Assembly (NCBI RefSeq): GCF_014489475.1
Contig: NZ_CP060820.1
Coordinates: 1,752,001 to 1,816,000, forward strand
Direction of reading: 5' to 3'
From: Lysobacter terrestris
GTDB lineage: Bacteria; Pseudomonadota; Gammaproteobacteria; Xanthomonadales; Xanthomonadaceae
Length of the DNA stretch: 64,000 nt
Notes under the pieces: model-generated
Told to the model about the DNA's origin: nothing
Database searches by the model: none
The model's input: the letters and a program-made list of their open reading frames with translations, nothing else
Program-made: the position numbers and the translations under genes
In this document: positions 36,335 to 45,550 of the stretch, piece by piece
Position numbering within the stretch: position 1 is the stretch's first letter
Layout: every line of letters begins with the position of its first letter

Positions 36335-37226
36335 GGCCCTGCTCCCGGCGCTCGTGCGCGAACAGCGACGGGATCGCGTTGATCGCCAGCAGGCACACGA
36401 ACGACGCCGCCAGCAGCAGCGCGGCGATGGCGATGGCACCGTTGTAGTCGTATTCCTCCAGGCGGATGGTGATCAGCAGCGGCGCGATCTCGGTGGCGAA
36501 GGGCTTGTTGCCGGCGATGAAGATCACCGAGCCGTATTCGCCCAGCGCGCGCGCGAACGCCAGCGAGAAGCCGGTGAGCAGCGCCGGCAGCAGCTCGGGC
36601 AGGATCACCCGGCGCAGGGTGGTGAAGCGCGAGGCGCCGAGCGAGGCGGCGGCTTCTTCCTGTTCGTGGCCCAGTGCCTCCAGCACCGGCTGCACCGTGC
36701 GCACCGCGAACGGCAGGCCGATGAACACCAATGCGATCACGATGCCGAGCCAGGTGTAGGCGATCTTCAATCCCAGCGGTTCGACGAAGCGGCCGACCCA
36801 GCCGTTGCTGGAATAGATCGCGGTCAGGGCGATGCCCGCCACCGCGGTCGGCAGGGCGAACGGCAGGTCGACCAGCGCGTCGAGCAGGCGCCGGCCGGGA
36901 AAGCGGTAGCGCACCAGCACCCACGCCACGATCGCGCCGGCGACCAGCGCGAGCAGCGACGCCGCCAGCGCCGCGCCGAAGCTGAGTTTCAGCGCGGCCT
37001 GCACGCGCGGGTCGTGGATCGCGCGCAGCCAGCCGTCCATGCCCAGTCCGGCCGCGCGCCACGCCAGCGCCAGCAACGGCAGCAGCACGACCACGCCGAG
37101 CCAGGCCATGCCCAGCCCCAGGCTGAGGCTGAAGCCGGGCAGCGGGCGGCGCGTCCGGAAGGGGATCAACGAGGGCAGGGCGGCGGTGGTCACTCGGTCG
37201 GTTGTTTGCTGTTGCTCGGTTGTCAT
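36327..37226 (-). CDS. cysT: Sulfate ABC transporter permease CysT (CysU)
   Basis: The 299-residue permease has six membrane helices, the segment DLPFALPTAVAGIALTAIYSSNGW, the EAA-like AASLGASRFTTLRRVILPELLPALLTG and ALGEYGSVIFIAGNKPFATEIAPLLI. With CysW it forms the sulfate channel. Its ATG touches a large inverted repeat that begins at the next base upstream and supplies the purine-rich GGGAGGGG in front of the start. sbp lies 200 bases upstream. Confidence 0.94.
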   Translation of the reverse strand: MTTEQQQTTDRVTTAALPSLIPFRTRRPLPGFSLSLGLGMAWLGVVVLLPLLALAWRAAGLGMDGWLRAIHDPRVQAALKLSFGAALAASLLALVAGAIVAWVLVRYRFPGRRLLDALVDLPFALPTAVAGIALTAIYSSNGWVGRFVEPLGLKIAYTWLGIVIALVFIGLPFAVRTVQPVLEALGHEQEEAAASLGASRFTTLRRVILPELLPALLTGFSLAFARALGEYGSVIFIAGNKPFATEIAPLLITIRLEEYDYNGAIAIAALLLAASFVCLLAINAIPSLFAHERREQGRG

Positions 37227-37384
37227 CCCCTCCCTTTCGCCGCAGGCGAAGGGGAGGGTTAGGGAGGGGTGCTTTTGGTGTTGCTTTGGTTTTTCTTCAG
37301 GGCAAGAACATCTTCAGAGCAAGAACAAGATCAAAGGCACCCCCTCCCTGGCCCTCCCCTTCGCCTGCGGCGAAAGGGAGGGGG
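37227..37384. repeat. Long inverted repeat between sbp and cysT
   Basis: About 45 bases (37227-37271, starting CCCCTCCCTTTCGCCGCAGG) are repeated as a near-perfect complement at 37338-37384, separated by 66 AT-richer bases. Each arm also holds its own CGCCGCAGGCG mini-hairpin. In RNA this would fold into a long stem that includes the cysT ribosome binding site. Confidence 0.9.
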
Positions 37385-37426
37385 AAAGCAGCCTCCCTTC
37401 GGCGCGAAAGAGAGAGGAAAACCCGA

Positions 37427-38443
37427 TCACTTCGGCTGGTAGATCCGGTCGAAGAACCCGCCATCGGCGAAATGCGCCGCCTGCGCCTGCTTCCAGCCGC
37501 CGAAGGCCTGGTCGATGGTCACCTGCGTCACCGTCGGGAAGCGCGCGAGTTCGGTCGCCGGCACCTTCTCCGGTTCGGCCGGGCGGTAGTAGTGCTTCGC
37601 GGCAAGGCGCTGGCCTTCCGGCGAATACAGGAAGCGCAGGTAGGCCTCGGCCTGCTTGCGCGTGCCGTGCCTGGCGACGTTCTTGTCCACCCACGCCACC
37701 GGCGGTTCGGCGCGGATGCTCAGCGACGGCACCACGATCTCGAACTTGCCGCGCGTATCGCCCTGGTTGAGGGTGAGTAGCGCCTCGTTCTCCCACGCGA
37801 TCAGCACGTCGCCGATGCCGCGCTCGGCGAAGGTGGTGGTCGCGCCGCGCGCGCCGGTATCGAGCACCGGCACGTTCTTGAACAGCCGGGTGAGGAAGTC
37901 GAGCACCTTGCCGCCGTCGCGGTATTCCTTCGACGCCCACGCCCACGCGGCGAGGTAGTTCCAGCGCGCGCCGCCCGAGGTCTTCGGGTTCGGCGTGATC
38001 ACGCCGACGCCGGGCCGGGCGAGGTCGGCCCAGTCCTTGATGCCCTTGGGATTGCCCTTGCGCACCAGGAACACGATCGTCGAGGTGTACGGCGCGCTGT
38101 TGTGCGGCAGGCGCGATTGCCAGTTCGCCGGCAGCAGCTTGCCGTTGGTCGCGATCGCGTCGATGTCGGCGGCCAGCGCAAGCGTCACCACGTCGGCCTC
38201 GAGTCCGTCGATCACCGCGCGTGCCTGCTTGCCGGAACCGCCGTGCGAAGCGCGCACGCGGAGCGTCTCGCCGGTGTCCCGCTGCCACTGCGCCGCGAAG
38301 GCCTGGTCGACTTCGGCGTAGAACTCGCGCGTCGGGTCGTAGGAGACGTTGAGCAGCGCGACGTCCTTGGCCTGCGCGGCCGGGCCGAGCAGCGCGAGGG
38401 CGAGCAGTGCGCTGCGAAGGGGAGTGCGGAGGCGTGGCGTCAT
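37427..38443 (-). CDS. sbp: Periplasmic sulfate-binding protein
   Basis: The 338-residue protein has a signal peptide ([25 protein letters not shown]) and the sulfate-binding signature [52 protein letters not shown] and a C-terminal [17 protein letters not shown]. It captures sulfate (possibly thiosulfate) for CysTWA. It follows the porin gene by 14 bases. The gap to cysT contains a large inverted repeat. Confidence 0.95.
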   Translation of the reverse strand: MTPRLRTPLRSALLALALLGPAAQAKDVALLNVSYDPTREFYAEVDQAFAAQWQRDTGETLRVRASHGGSGKQARAVIDGLEADVVTLALAADIDAIATNGKLLPANWQSRLPHNSAPYTSTIVFLVRKGNPKGIKDWADLARPGVGVITPNPKTSGGARWNYLAAWAWASKEYRDGGKVLDFLTRLFKNVPVLDTGARGATTTFAERGIGDVLIAWENEALLTLNQGDTRGKFEIVVPSLSIRAEPPVAWVDKNVARHGTRKQAEAYLRFLYSPEGQRLAAKHYYRPAEPEKVPATELARFPTVTQVTIDQAFGGWKQAQAAHFADGGFFDRIYQPK

Positions 38444-38457
38444 GGGGTCTCGTCGGG

Positions 38458-39900
38458 TCAGAAGGAAATCTGCGCGCGGGTGAAGACGGTCTTTTCGTCC
38501 TCGCGATCGGCACCGGCCGCCGCCCCGCCTTCGAACGTCGATTGCGTGTAGGTGGCGGCGAGCTTCAGGTTCTGGGTGAGGTACCAGTTCAGGCCGAGGC
38601 TCCACGCCTCGATGCCGCTGCCCGCGGTAGCCGGGTTGGCGAAGAGCGGGAACGCGTCGTCGTCGATGTCGAGTTCGCCATAGCGCGTGACCAGTTCGAA
38701 GGCGCCCCAGCCTGCCGCACCGGCCGTAAAGGGGTGGTTAGGCCGCGCGACGCCCTTGTACGACGCGTCTTCGCCGGTCAGCACCCAGCTGCCGAGCAGT
38801 TGCCATGCGGTGTTTTCCAGGTGCGCCACGCGACCGGCGTTGGCGCCGCTGGTCACGCGCACTTCCTGTTCGGACGCGACGTACTCGGCCTGCACGCCGA
38901 ACGGGCCGTTGTAGTAGTAGGCCTGTGGCGACCAGCGCCGGTGCAGGCCATCGGCGGCGGTTTCGGCGCGGTAGCCGAAGAACTGCACCTGCCCCGGCGT
39001 GCGGTAGCGTGGCAGGAAGCTGTCGCCGCTGCCGAAGGTGTCGGCCACGCTGGCGGCGAGGCCGACGCCGAAACCCGACCACGCATTGGCGGAATTCTTG
39101 AACGGCTCCCAGAACACGCGGCCGGTGGCTTCGAGCTCGTTGTCGGGATTGCGGCTGGCGGCATCGCGGCCGTCCACGCCGCCGTTGAACACGCCGACCG
39201 CGTAGTTCAGCGTGCCGCCGGCCAGTGCGCCGTGCAGCTGCACGCCGATGTCGCGTGCGGGCACGAGTTCGCTGGGCAGGCCGCGTTCGATCGCCTCCAG
39301 CACGCTGGACGACTGCAACTGCTCCAGGCCGAAAGGCTGCTTGAACTTGCCCACGCGCACCGTGGCGCGCGGGTCGAAGCGCAGGTCGAGGTAGGCATCG
39401 TTGACCGTGGCGCTGTCGCCGGCCAGCTGCGCCTGCAGCTTGAAGCCGAGCAGCGGGCCGAAGCTGCCTTCGATCGTCGGCTCCGCGTAGCGCAGCAGGA
39501 AGCCGTCGTTCTGCGGCTTCTGTTCGTCGTCGAGGTAGAAACGGCCGTCGCCCTGGACCAGGCCGTGCAGCTTCAGTTCGAAGCCGCTGTTGCCCGGCGA
39601 CTTCACCGCCAGGCCCTTGCCGTCCAGGGTGACGGTGGGCGTGCTGGCGGCCTTCGCGGCGGATTCCTCCGCCTGCAGCTCCAGCTTGCGTTCGATCACG
39701 CGCAGGCGCTGGTCGAGATCGGCCAGTCCGGCGCTGTCGGCATCGGTGGCCGCGGCGACGCCCAGGCGTTGTTCGAGTGCCTGCAGGCGCTGGGCGAGTT
39801 GTTCGACGGTGACCTCGCCCGCCTGCGCGGGCAGCACGGCGAGCGCGAGCGCGAGGGACAGCAGGCTGCGGCGGGGGAAGGGCGTGGCGTGGACGGACAT
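38458..39900 (-). CDS. OprO/OprP family outer membrane porin
   Basis: The 480-residue protein has a signal peptide (ending PAQAGEV), a coiled-coil segment ([17 protein letters not shown]... through [16 protein letters not shown], about 25-75) and a beta barrel with strands such as [20 protein letters not shown] and a C-terminal phenylalanine (AQISF). This is the layout of phosphate/pyrophosphate-selective porins of the OprO/P type. Being first in the sbp-cysTWA unit, it more likely passes sulfate or sulfur esters. The start at 39900 leads the signal peptide. Confidence 0.9.
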   Translation of the reverse strand: MSVHATPFPRRSLLSLALALAVLPAQAGEVTVEQLAQRLQALEQRLGVAAATDADSAGLADLDQRLRVIERKLELQAEESAAKAASTPTVTLDGKGLAVKSPGNSGFELKLHGLVQGDGRFYLDDEQKPQNDGFLLRYAEPTIEGSFGPLLGFKLQAQLAGDSATVNDAYLDLRFDPRATVRVGKFKQPFGLEQLQSSSVLEAIERGLPSELVPARDIGVQLHGALAGGTLNYAVGVFNGGVDGRDAASRNPDNELEATGRVFWEPFKNSANAWSGFGVGLAASVADTFGSGDSFLPRYRTPGQVQFFGYRAETAADGLHRRWSPQAYYYNGPFGVQAEYVASEQEVRVTSGANAGRVAHLENTAWQLLGSWVLTGEDASYKGVARPNHPFTAGAAGWGAFELVTRYGELDIDDDAFPLFANPATAGSGIEAWSLGLNWYLTQNLKLAATYTQSTFEGGAAAGADREDEKTVFTRAQISF

Positions 39901-40084
39901 AGCGTTCACCGATAGGGAGGGCAACAGTGGCGATGCGCGGCGGCGGACGGAAACGGCCATGCCTTATCTGCATATGCCGGCGGCGCATCTGGCGGAGGCA
40001 GGGTGCCTGCGGCGCCACGCGCGGGCAATGACCGCGGTCAAGCGGTCGCCGGATCGACCGCCCTCGATAACGACCGCCAGTAAG

Positions 40085-40948
40085 ATGGCGCCGATGCCCG
40101 TCCGCCTTGCCTCCCTGCCGCCGCTGGCGCGCGCCTGCCTGATCGCGCTCGCCGTGTTGGCGGTGCTGTGCTGGCTGGGGCCGTGGCTGACCCGCTTCGA
40201 GCCGCACGCGCCCGACTGGACGGCGTTGTCGGTGGCGCCGGGCGTGCGCGCGCACTGGTTCGGCACCGATGCGATCGGCCGCGACGTGTTCGCGCGCACG
40301 CTCGCCGGCGGGCGCCTGTCGTTGACCATCGGCCTGCTGGCGAGCGTGGTCGCGCTGGTGATCGGCCTGGGCTACGGCGCGATCGCCGGCCTCGCCGGCG
40401 GCCGGGTCGAACGCATGATGCTGCGCGTGCTCGACGTGTTCAGCGCGCTGCCGTTCCTGCTGGTGGTGATCCTGCTGCTGACCCTGTTCGAGCGCTCGCT
40501 CGGCCTGCTGCTCGCCGCGATCGGCGGCTACGTGTGGATCGACCTCGCCCGCGTCATGCGCGCCGAAGCCGCGCGGCTGCGCGAGGCGCCGTTCGTGCTC
40601 GCCGCGCAGGCCGCCGGCGCCGACTTCGGCCAGCGCCTGCGCTGGCACGTGTTGCCGAACCTGCTGCCGCTGGCGTTCGTCTACCTCGGCCTGATCCTGC
40701 CCCAGGCCATTCTGGTCGAGAGCTTCCTCGGCTTCCTCGGCCTGTCGGTGGACGAGCCCTCGGCGAGCTGGGGCACGCTGCTGAGCGAAGGCGTGCAGGA
40801 ACTCGACAGCGCACCGTGGACGCTGCTGTTCCCGGCGACGTTGCTGGTGGCGACGCTGGCGGCGTTCCAGTTCCTCGGCGACGGCCTGCGCGACTGGCTG
40901 GATGTGCGCGGCGCTCCGCGCGATGAAGGCGAGAGCGCGGCGGCATGA
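40085..40948 (+). CDS. Opp/Dpp-type ABC transporter permease (DppC-like)
   Basis: The 287-residue protein has an N-terminal helix, periplasmic VRAHWFGTDAIGRDVFARTLAGGRLSL (the DppC/OppC signature GTD..GRD...R...G.R.SL) and five further helices with the EAA-type loop APFVLAAQAAGADFGQRLRWHVLPN. It transports peptides, nickel or related solutes in the family. Only this permease and a double ATPase are present; no second permease (DppB) or binding protein is in the window. Start at 40085 or 40094; ribosome binding site weak. Divergent from the porin. Confidence 0.88.
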   Translation: MAPMPVRLASLPPLARACLIALAVLAVLCWLGPWLTRFEPHAPDWTALSVAPGVRAHWFGTDAIGRDVFARTLAGGRLSLTIGLLASVVALVIGLGYGAIAGLAGGRVERMMLRVLDVFSALPFLLVVILLLTLFERSLGLLLAAIGGYVWIDLARVMRAEAARLREAPFVLAAQAAGADFGQRLRWHVLPNLLPLAFVYLGLILPQAILVESFLGFLGLSVDEPSASWGTLLSEGVQELDSAPWTLLFPATLLVATLAAFQFLGDGLRDWLDVRGAPRDEGESAAA

Positions 40949-40973
40949 GCGCACGCGCCCGGAGCTTTTGTGT

Positions 40974-41060
40974 CGTCGTCCCGGCGCACGCCGGGATCCA
41001 GCGATTGCCGTTGCCCTTGCCTTGTCAAAGGCGCGACCCCGGCGTGCGCCGGGATGACGG
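40974..41060. repeat. Inverted repeat between permease and ATPase genes
   Basis: Arms with CCCGGCGCACGCCGGGAT and CCCCGGCGTGCGCCGGGATG, each palindromic on its own, lie about 45 bases apart. They fill most of the 148-base gap between the two ABC genes. This CCCGGCG-type palindrome is a dispersed intergenic element, not part of the REP-like A-C group. Confidence 0.85.
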
Positions 41061-41096
41061 GCAAAGGGTGGTTGCCGGTGCAAGGTGGAGCTGGCG

Positions 41097-42641
41097 ATGA
41101 CCGTGCTGCAACTGGCCGACCTGCAGATCGACGCCGGCGCGCGCCGCCTGCTCGGCCCGCTCGCGCTGCAGCTGCAGGCCGGCGAATGCGTCGGCCTGGT
41201 CGGCGAGAGCGGCAGCGGCAAGAGCCTCACCGCGCTCGCGCTGCTCGGATTGTTGCCCGCGGAATTGCGCGCGCAGGGCCGCTTGCAGCACGAAGATCGC
41301 GACGTGGCGTTGTCCTCGCGCGCGCACGCCGCCCTGCGCGGGCGCGTGCTGGGCTGGGTGCCGCAGGATCCGCTCGCCAGCCTGCATCCGCTGCGCACGG
41401 TCGGCGCGCAGCTGGTCGAGACCTTGCGCGCGTTGCGACGCCTGCCGCGCGAGGCCGCGTGGCGCGACGCCGAGGCCCTGCTCGCGCGCGTGCAGTTGCC
41501 CGAACCCGCTGCGGCGTTGCAGCGGTACCCACACCAGTTCAGTGGTGGCCAGCGCCAGCGCATCGCGATCGCACTCGCGTTGGCCGCGCGTCCGCAGGTG
41601 CTGATCGCCGACGAACCCACCTCCGCGCTGGACGCACGCATCGCCCGCGACATCCTCGACCTGCTCGACGCACTGCGGCGCGAGGAAGGGCTGGCGCTGC
41701 TGCTGATCAGCCACGACCTGCCGCTGGTGGGCGCGTACGCGCAACGCCTGCTGGTGCTGCGCCGGGGCGGGGTGGTGGAGCAGGGCGCCACGCGCGAGGT
41801 GTTCGCCGCGCCGCGCCACGCCTACACGTGCGAACTGCTGGCCGCCGACCGCCTGGCGCCGTTGCCGGACGCGACTGCCGATGCACCGGTATTGCTGCAG
41901 GGCGAGGCCCTGCGCGTGCGCTACCCGCGCGCGCCGCGCGATGCGCTCGCCGGCGTGTCGATCGAACTGCGCCGCGGCGAGGGCCTGGCCCTGGTCGGCG
42001 AAAGCGGCAGCGGCAAGAGCACGCTCGGCCGCGCCCTGCTGCGCCTGTTGCGCGGCGTGCACGGATGCGTGCGCTTCGACGGCGTCGATCTCCTTACGCT
42101 CGACCGCGCGCGTCTGCGCGCGTTGCGGGCGCGCATCGGCGTGGTGTTCCAGGACCCCTACGCGTCGTTGGACCCGCGCCTGCGCGTGGCCGAGATCGTC
42201 GCCGAGCCGCTGCGCATCCACGGCCGCGGCGATGCCGCGGCGCGGCGCGCGAAGGCGGCGGAGCTGCTGCAGGCGGTCGGGCTGGAGGCGTCGATGCTCG
42301 ATCGCTATCCGCACCAGTTCAGCGGCGGCCAGCGCCAGCGCATCGCGATCGCGCGTGCGCTGGCCACCGACCCGGACCTGCTGGTCTGCGACGAGGCGGT
42401 GTCGGCGCTGGATGCGCACCATCGCGCGGCGATCCTGGCCCTGCTCGTGCAACTCAAGCGCGAACGCGGGCTGGCGCTGCTGTTCGTGACCCACGACCTC
42501 GCCGCGGCCGCGGCGGTGGCCGAGCGCATCGCCGTGCTGGAAGCGGGGCAGGTGGTGGAAACCGGCGCCACCGCGCAGGTGCTGCGCGCGCCGCAGCACG
42601 CGCATACGCGGGCGTTGCTGGCGGCGCGACCGGCGGCGTGA
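41097..42641 (+). CDS. Double ATP-binding protein of an Opp/Dpp-type ABC transporter
   Basis: The 514-residue protein is two ABC ATPases in one chain, like YejF or GsiA. First half: Walker A GESGSGKSLTALALLG, HQFSGGQRQRIAIALALA, LIADEPTSALDA. Second half: GESGSGKSTLGRALLRL, PHQFSGGQRQRIAIARALA, LLVCDEAVSALDAHHR. Both halves look intact. GGAG ends 6 bases before ATG 41097, which decides it over GTG 41085. It probably serves the permease gene upstream. Confidence 0.92.
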   Translation: MTVLQLADLQIDAGARRLLGPLALQLQAGECVGLVGESGSGKSLTALALLGLLPAELRAQGRLQHEDRDVALSSRAHAALRGRVLGWVPQDPLASLHPLRTVGAQLVETLRALRRLPREAAWRDAEALLARVQLPEPAAALQRYPHQFSGGQRQRIAIALALAARPQVLIADEPTSALDARIARDILDLLDALRREEGLALLLISHDLPLVGAYAQRLLVLRRGGVVEQGATREVFAAPRHAYTCELLAADRLAPLPDATADAPVLLQGEALRVRYPRAPRDALAGVSIELRRGEGLALVGESGSGKSTLGRALLRLLRGVHGCVRFDGVDLLTLDRARLRALRARIGVVFQDPYASLDPRLRVAEIVAEPLRIHGRGDAAARRAKAAELLQAVGLEASMLDRYPHQFSGGQRQRIAIARALATDPDLLVCDEAVSALDAHHRAAILALLVQLKRERGLALLFVTHDLAAAAAVAERIAVLEAGQVVETGATAQVLRAPQHAHTRALLAARPAA

Positions 42642-42675
42642 GGGTTTGATTGGTTCTACGCCGGCGTTGCCGGCG

Positions 42676-42930
42676 TCCCCTCATCCGCCCTTCCCTCAGC
42701 GGCCTGTCGGCCGCTTCGACCTTCTCCCCGCAAGCGGGGAGAAGGAAAAGCAATCCCCGTCCTGTTTGCTCAGTTACCCCTCACCCCGCTTGCGGGGTGA
42801 AGGCGGGCGTTTGTGCGCCACTGGCGCACGCCCGACTGAACGCCCTTGCGCCATGCGCAAGGGCCGGGAGCACAGCGGGGGACAGCGTCGCGAAGCGACG
42901 CAGGGTGAGGGGCCGTGTCCACCGCGACCC
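42676..42930. repeat. Hairpin-rich intergenic region
   Basis: The 305 bases between the double ATPase and the small membrane protein hold no gene. There are a perfect stem CTTCTCCCCGC-AA-GCGGGGAGAAG (42721-42744), a CACCCCGC-TT-GCGGGGTG stem (42783-42800), and CCTCACCC/GGGTGAGG ends that recall the hairpins near 32.8 kb. No T tract follows. Confidence 0.75.
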
Positions 42931-42946
42931 AGGGGACGAGGGGGCG

Positions 42947-43195
42947 TTAGATCAACCCGCCGCCCATGCTCAAGCGGATCGCCGCCACCACGATCACAAT
43001 ACCGTTGAGGATCAACCCGGTCTTCGCGCGGCCGCGGTTCTCGCTGCGGGTGAACAGGATGCCCACCGCCGCGATCAGCGCACCGACCGCGGCGAAGGGG
43101 ATCAGCAGCCAGTTGGTGATGCCGATCACCGGAATCAGCGCCAGCACCATCCAGCACAGGGCGACGATGCCCCACAGCACACTGATCAATCCCAT
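42947..43195 (-). CDS. Small three-helix membrane protein, unknown
   Basis: An 82-residue protein with three hydrophobic segments (LWGIVALCWMVLALIPVIG, WLLIPFAAVGALIAAVGILF, TGLILNGIVIVVAAIRL) and a short ENRGRAK loop. The pattern recurs in small proteins of many Xanthomonadaceae, but no function is known to me. It stands alone, upstream of a repeat-rich gap. Confidence 0.7.
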   Translation of the reverse strand: MGLISVLWGIVALCWMVLALIPVIGITNWLLIPFAAVGALIAAVGILFTRSENRGRAKTGLILNGIVIVVAAIRLSMGGGLI

Positions 43196-43299
43196 CGCAG
43201 CGTCTCCGCGCCAAGGCCGCGGTGCGGCCGAAGCACACAAGATGGCGGCGCGCGGCCACCGCTGCAAGTAAACCGATGAACTACGCGCGACCGCTGCGC

Positions 43300-44361
43300 T
43301 CAGGGCGCGCCGTGCACGCCGTCGATCTCCACGTGCAGTTCGCGGCGGCAGATCGCTGCGTGCAGCACGACGAAGCGCACCGCCGGGTCCAGGCGCAGGC
43401 GCAGGTGCGCCGCGACTGCGTCGAGTTCGTCGCGGTCGCGCACGTACGCCTTCAACCGCGTGCCGGCGCCCATCTGTGCAGGCAGGTCGGGGCGGCGTTC
43501 GCGCGCGGTGGCGATCAGGCTGTCCAGGTTCGCCAGCGTCTCGTCCAGCTGTGCGGTGACGTCGCCGGCGTGCTGCGATTCGTGCCCGACGATCGCGGCG
43601 GTGCCGGACAGCAGCAGCGGCATCGCGGTGCCCGGCGGCAGCATCGCGCGGGCGAAGCTCGGCGGCTGCGGGCCGTAGCGGCGCGGGTAGCGGTAGGCGC
43701 TGACCTGGCGCGGGTTCTCCAGCGGCGTGCCCGGCTGGCGCGCCGCCAGCCAGTACACCTGCAGGCGGCGCCCGCCGCCGGCCGTGCCGCTGTCGTGGCC
43801 AATCGCGGTCGCCGCCGGCAGTGCATGCGGGTCGAATTCGCCCAGGCCGCGCGCACGGCCCACACAGAAGATCCGGTAGCGCTCGGCGTCGCCGTCGCCG
43901 TGGGTGATGCCGTCGAGGTAGTTCCACACGCGCAGCAGCTGCGGGTAGCCGCGGTCGCGGAGGAAGGCGCTCAGCCGCGCGTAGGCCGCGGTGGCGGCGG
44001 CTTCGATGCCGGCGTCGCCCTCGTCGAGTTCGATCGCGCCGAACTGCACCGTGCCGTCTTCCGCCCAGGCCACGCCGTCCGTGCGGCCGCGCCGCACCGG
44101 GCCGCGGGCGCGCCAGTGTTCGAGCAGGCGCGGGCCGTGCGGCTGCAGTGCCACGCGCAGGTAGCGCGGATCGTCGAGCGCGGGCGCGTCGGCGCCGAAC
44201 GCGAACACGGCCAGGGTCTGCTCCGAGGCGAGCAGGGCGGCCGCCGCGGCGTCGCTGTAGTCGACGTGCAGGGCGGGCGAGAGGAGGGAGTCCACCGCGT
44301 CGGGTGCGGCGTCCGGCGTGGACGCCGGGGCGCCGGAGCCGGGAGCGTGCGGATCGGTCAT
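43300..44361 (-). CDS. xanB2: XanB2-like chorismatase (hydroxybenzoate synthase)
   Basis: A 353-residue protein of the FkbO/Hyg5/XanB2 chorismatase group, with RIFCVGRARGLGEFDPHALPAATAIGHDSG, VYWLAARQPGTPLENPRQVSAYRYPRRYGPQPPSF-region motifs (read at about 190-270) and a C-terminal YjgF-like half. XanB2 turns chorismate into 3- and 4-hydroxybenzoate, the first for xanthomonadin and the second for ubiquinone. It is divergent from the acyl carrier protein, as expected at the start of the pigment locus. The 3-hydroxy specificity cannot be read from the sequence by eye. Confidence 0.82.
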   Translation of the reverse strand: MTDPHAPGSGAPASTPDAAPDAVDSLLSPALHVDYSDAAAAALLASEQTLAVFAFGADAPALDDPRYLRVALQPHGPRLLEHWRARGPVRRGRTDGVAWAEDGTVQFGAIELDEGDAGIEAAATAAYARLSAFLRDRGYPQLLRVWNYLDGITHGDGDAERYRIFCVGRARGLGEFDPHALPAATAIGHDSGTAGGGRRLQVYWLAARQPGTPLENPRQVSAYRYPRRYGPQPPSFARAMLPPGTAMPLLLSGTAAIVGHESQHAGDVTAQLDETLANLDSLIATARERRPDLPAQMGAGTRLKAYVRDRDELDAVAAHLRLRLDPAVRFVVLHAAICRRELHVEIDGVHGAP

Positions 44362-44462
44362 CCCGCCATGATAGTCGGTGGGCGCGGGCGGGGATGCTTG
44401 CACGACGCGGCGGGATGCCGGATCGTTGCGCCCCCAAGCCTGCACCGCCCGCGGAAATACCG

Positions 44463-44747
44463 ATGTCCGAAGCCAACGCCACCGCCCAGACCGCCGCCGA
44501 AGCCGAACTGGCCAAGCTGCTGGTGGACAGCCTGAACCTGGAAGGCGTCGCGCCGGCCGATATCGATCCCGATGCGCGCCTGTTCGGCGAGGGCCTGGGC
44601 CTGGATTCCATCGACGCGCTCGAACTGGCGCTGGCGGTGTCGAAGCAGTACGGCTTCCAGCTGCGTTCGGACAACGACGAGAACCGGCGCATCTTCGCCT
44701 CGCTGCGCGCGCTGTCGGCGCACATCGAGCAGAACCGCGCGGCCTGA
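44463..44747 (+). CDS. xanC: Acyl carrier protein of the aryl polyene locus (XanC-like)
   Basis: A 94-residue protein with the 4'-phosphopantetheine attachment site GLGLDSIDALELALAV (S49), preceded by the acidic LLVDSLNLEGVAPADIDPDARLFGE. It would carry the starter hydroxybenzoate and the growing polyene. It begins the rightward pigment operon, with 101 bases to the divergent chorismatase. The PPTase at 14613-15227 is the probable activating enzyme. Confidence 0.92.
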   Translation: MSEANATAQTAAEAELAKLLVDSLNLEGVAPADIDPDARLFGEGLGLDSIDALELALAVSKQYGFQLRSDNDENRRIFASLRALSAHIEQNRAA

Positions 44748-44799
44748 CGGTCGCCGCGCGGCGCGCCATCCATGCGCCCGACCTCCGCGATCCCACCGC

Positions 44800-44831
44800 A
44801 TGAACATCCCGGCATGAACGTCCCGGCATGA
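44800..44831 (+). other. Two tandem five-codon ORFs (MNIPA, MNVPA) ahead of xanD-like start
   Basis: A 14-base unit (ATGAAC-A/G-TCCCGGC) occurs twice and then a third ATGA. Each unit reads ATG, four codons, then TGA, where the TGA overlaps the next ATG; the last TGA overlaps the xanD-like ATG at 44828. There is no clear ribosome binding site in front. It may be slippage that duplicated the start, or a short coupled leader. Confidence 0.5.
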
Positions 44832-45520
44832 GCGGCGCCTTCGCGCTGCGGTTCGCGTTCGCGCTCGCCTATCCGCCGCTCGCCTACTGGGCCACGCGCG
44901 CCGGCAGCGGCGGAGCCGCGGTCATCGCCCTGCTGGACCTGGCCCTGGTGTTCCTGGTCGGGCCGCTGCTGCGGCCGCGCGCCTGGGCCTGGGGCGTGGC
45001 CGCGGGGCTGGCGCTCGCGCTGTTCGCGCTGCGCCATGGCGAGGTGCCGCAGGTGCTGCTGCTGGCGCCGCCGGTGGTGTTCCTCGCGCTGCTGGCGTGG
45101 CTGTTCGGGCGCACGCTGCGGCGGCCGCGGCAACCGCTGATCGCGCGCATCGTCGCCGCGTTGCACGAATGCCCGGCCGAGCAGTTGCCGCCGGAGCTGG
45201 CGCGTTACGCGCGGCGCCTGACCGCGGCCTGGACGCTGCTGCTGGCAGTGCTCGCGGTGGTCAACGGCGTGCTCGCCTGCGCCGAGGTGCCCGGCGGCGT
45301 GCTCGCGCGGCTGGGGCATGCGCCGACATGGGGCATCGCGCGCGAACACGGTTCGCTGATCGCCAACCTGCTCAACTACGGCGTGGTCGGCGGCTTCTTC
45401 GTCGGCGAATACGCGCTGCGCCGGCGCTGGTTCCGCGAGCTGCCGTACCGGCATTTCCTCGACTTCCTGCAGCGCATGGGCCGGCTCGGGCCGGCGTTCT
45501 GGAGCGGGCTGTTCCGCTGA
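44828..45520 (+). CDS. Aryl polyene locus membrane protein (XanD-like, COG4648)
   Basis: The 230-residue protein has about six membrane helices (ALRFAFALAYPPLAYWATR, VIALLDLALVFLVGPLL, WGVAAGLALALFALRHG, VLLLAPPVVFLALLAWLFG, and two more), with the conserved end YRHFLDFLQRM. Homologues are constant partners of xanC and the dehydratase gene in xanthomonadin and aryl polyene loci; function unproven. Starts at the third ATG of the tandem. Confidence 0.85.
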   Translation: MSGAFALRFAFALAYPPLAYWATRAGSGGAAVIALLDLALVFLVGPLLRPRAWAWGVAAGLALALFALRHGEVPQVLLLAPPVVFLALLAWLFGRTLRRPRQPLIARIVAALHECPAEQLPPELARYARRLTAAWTLLLAVLAVVNGVLACAEVPGGVLARLGHAPTWGIAREHGSLIANLLNYGVVGGFFVGEYALRRRWFRELPYRHFLDFLQRMGRLGPAFWSGLFR

Positions 45521-45550
45521 TCCGGCGCGCCGCACCCGCATAATCCCCGC

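Noticed and set aside
38738-41791. A very long open frame (about 1017 codons) on the minus strand across the porin and the ABC genes
   Set aside because: It is antisense to the permease and ATPase and in another frame of the porin. At about 70% GC such frames are common; it is rich in R, A, G, P and H and has no domain pattern.
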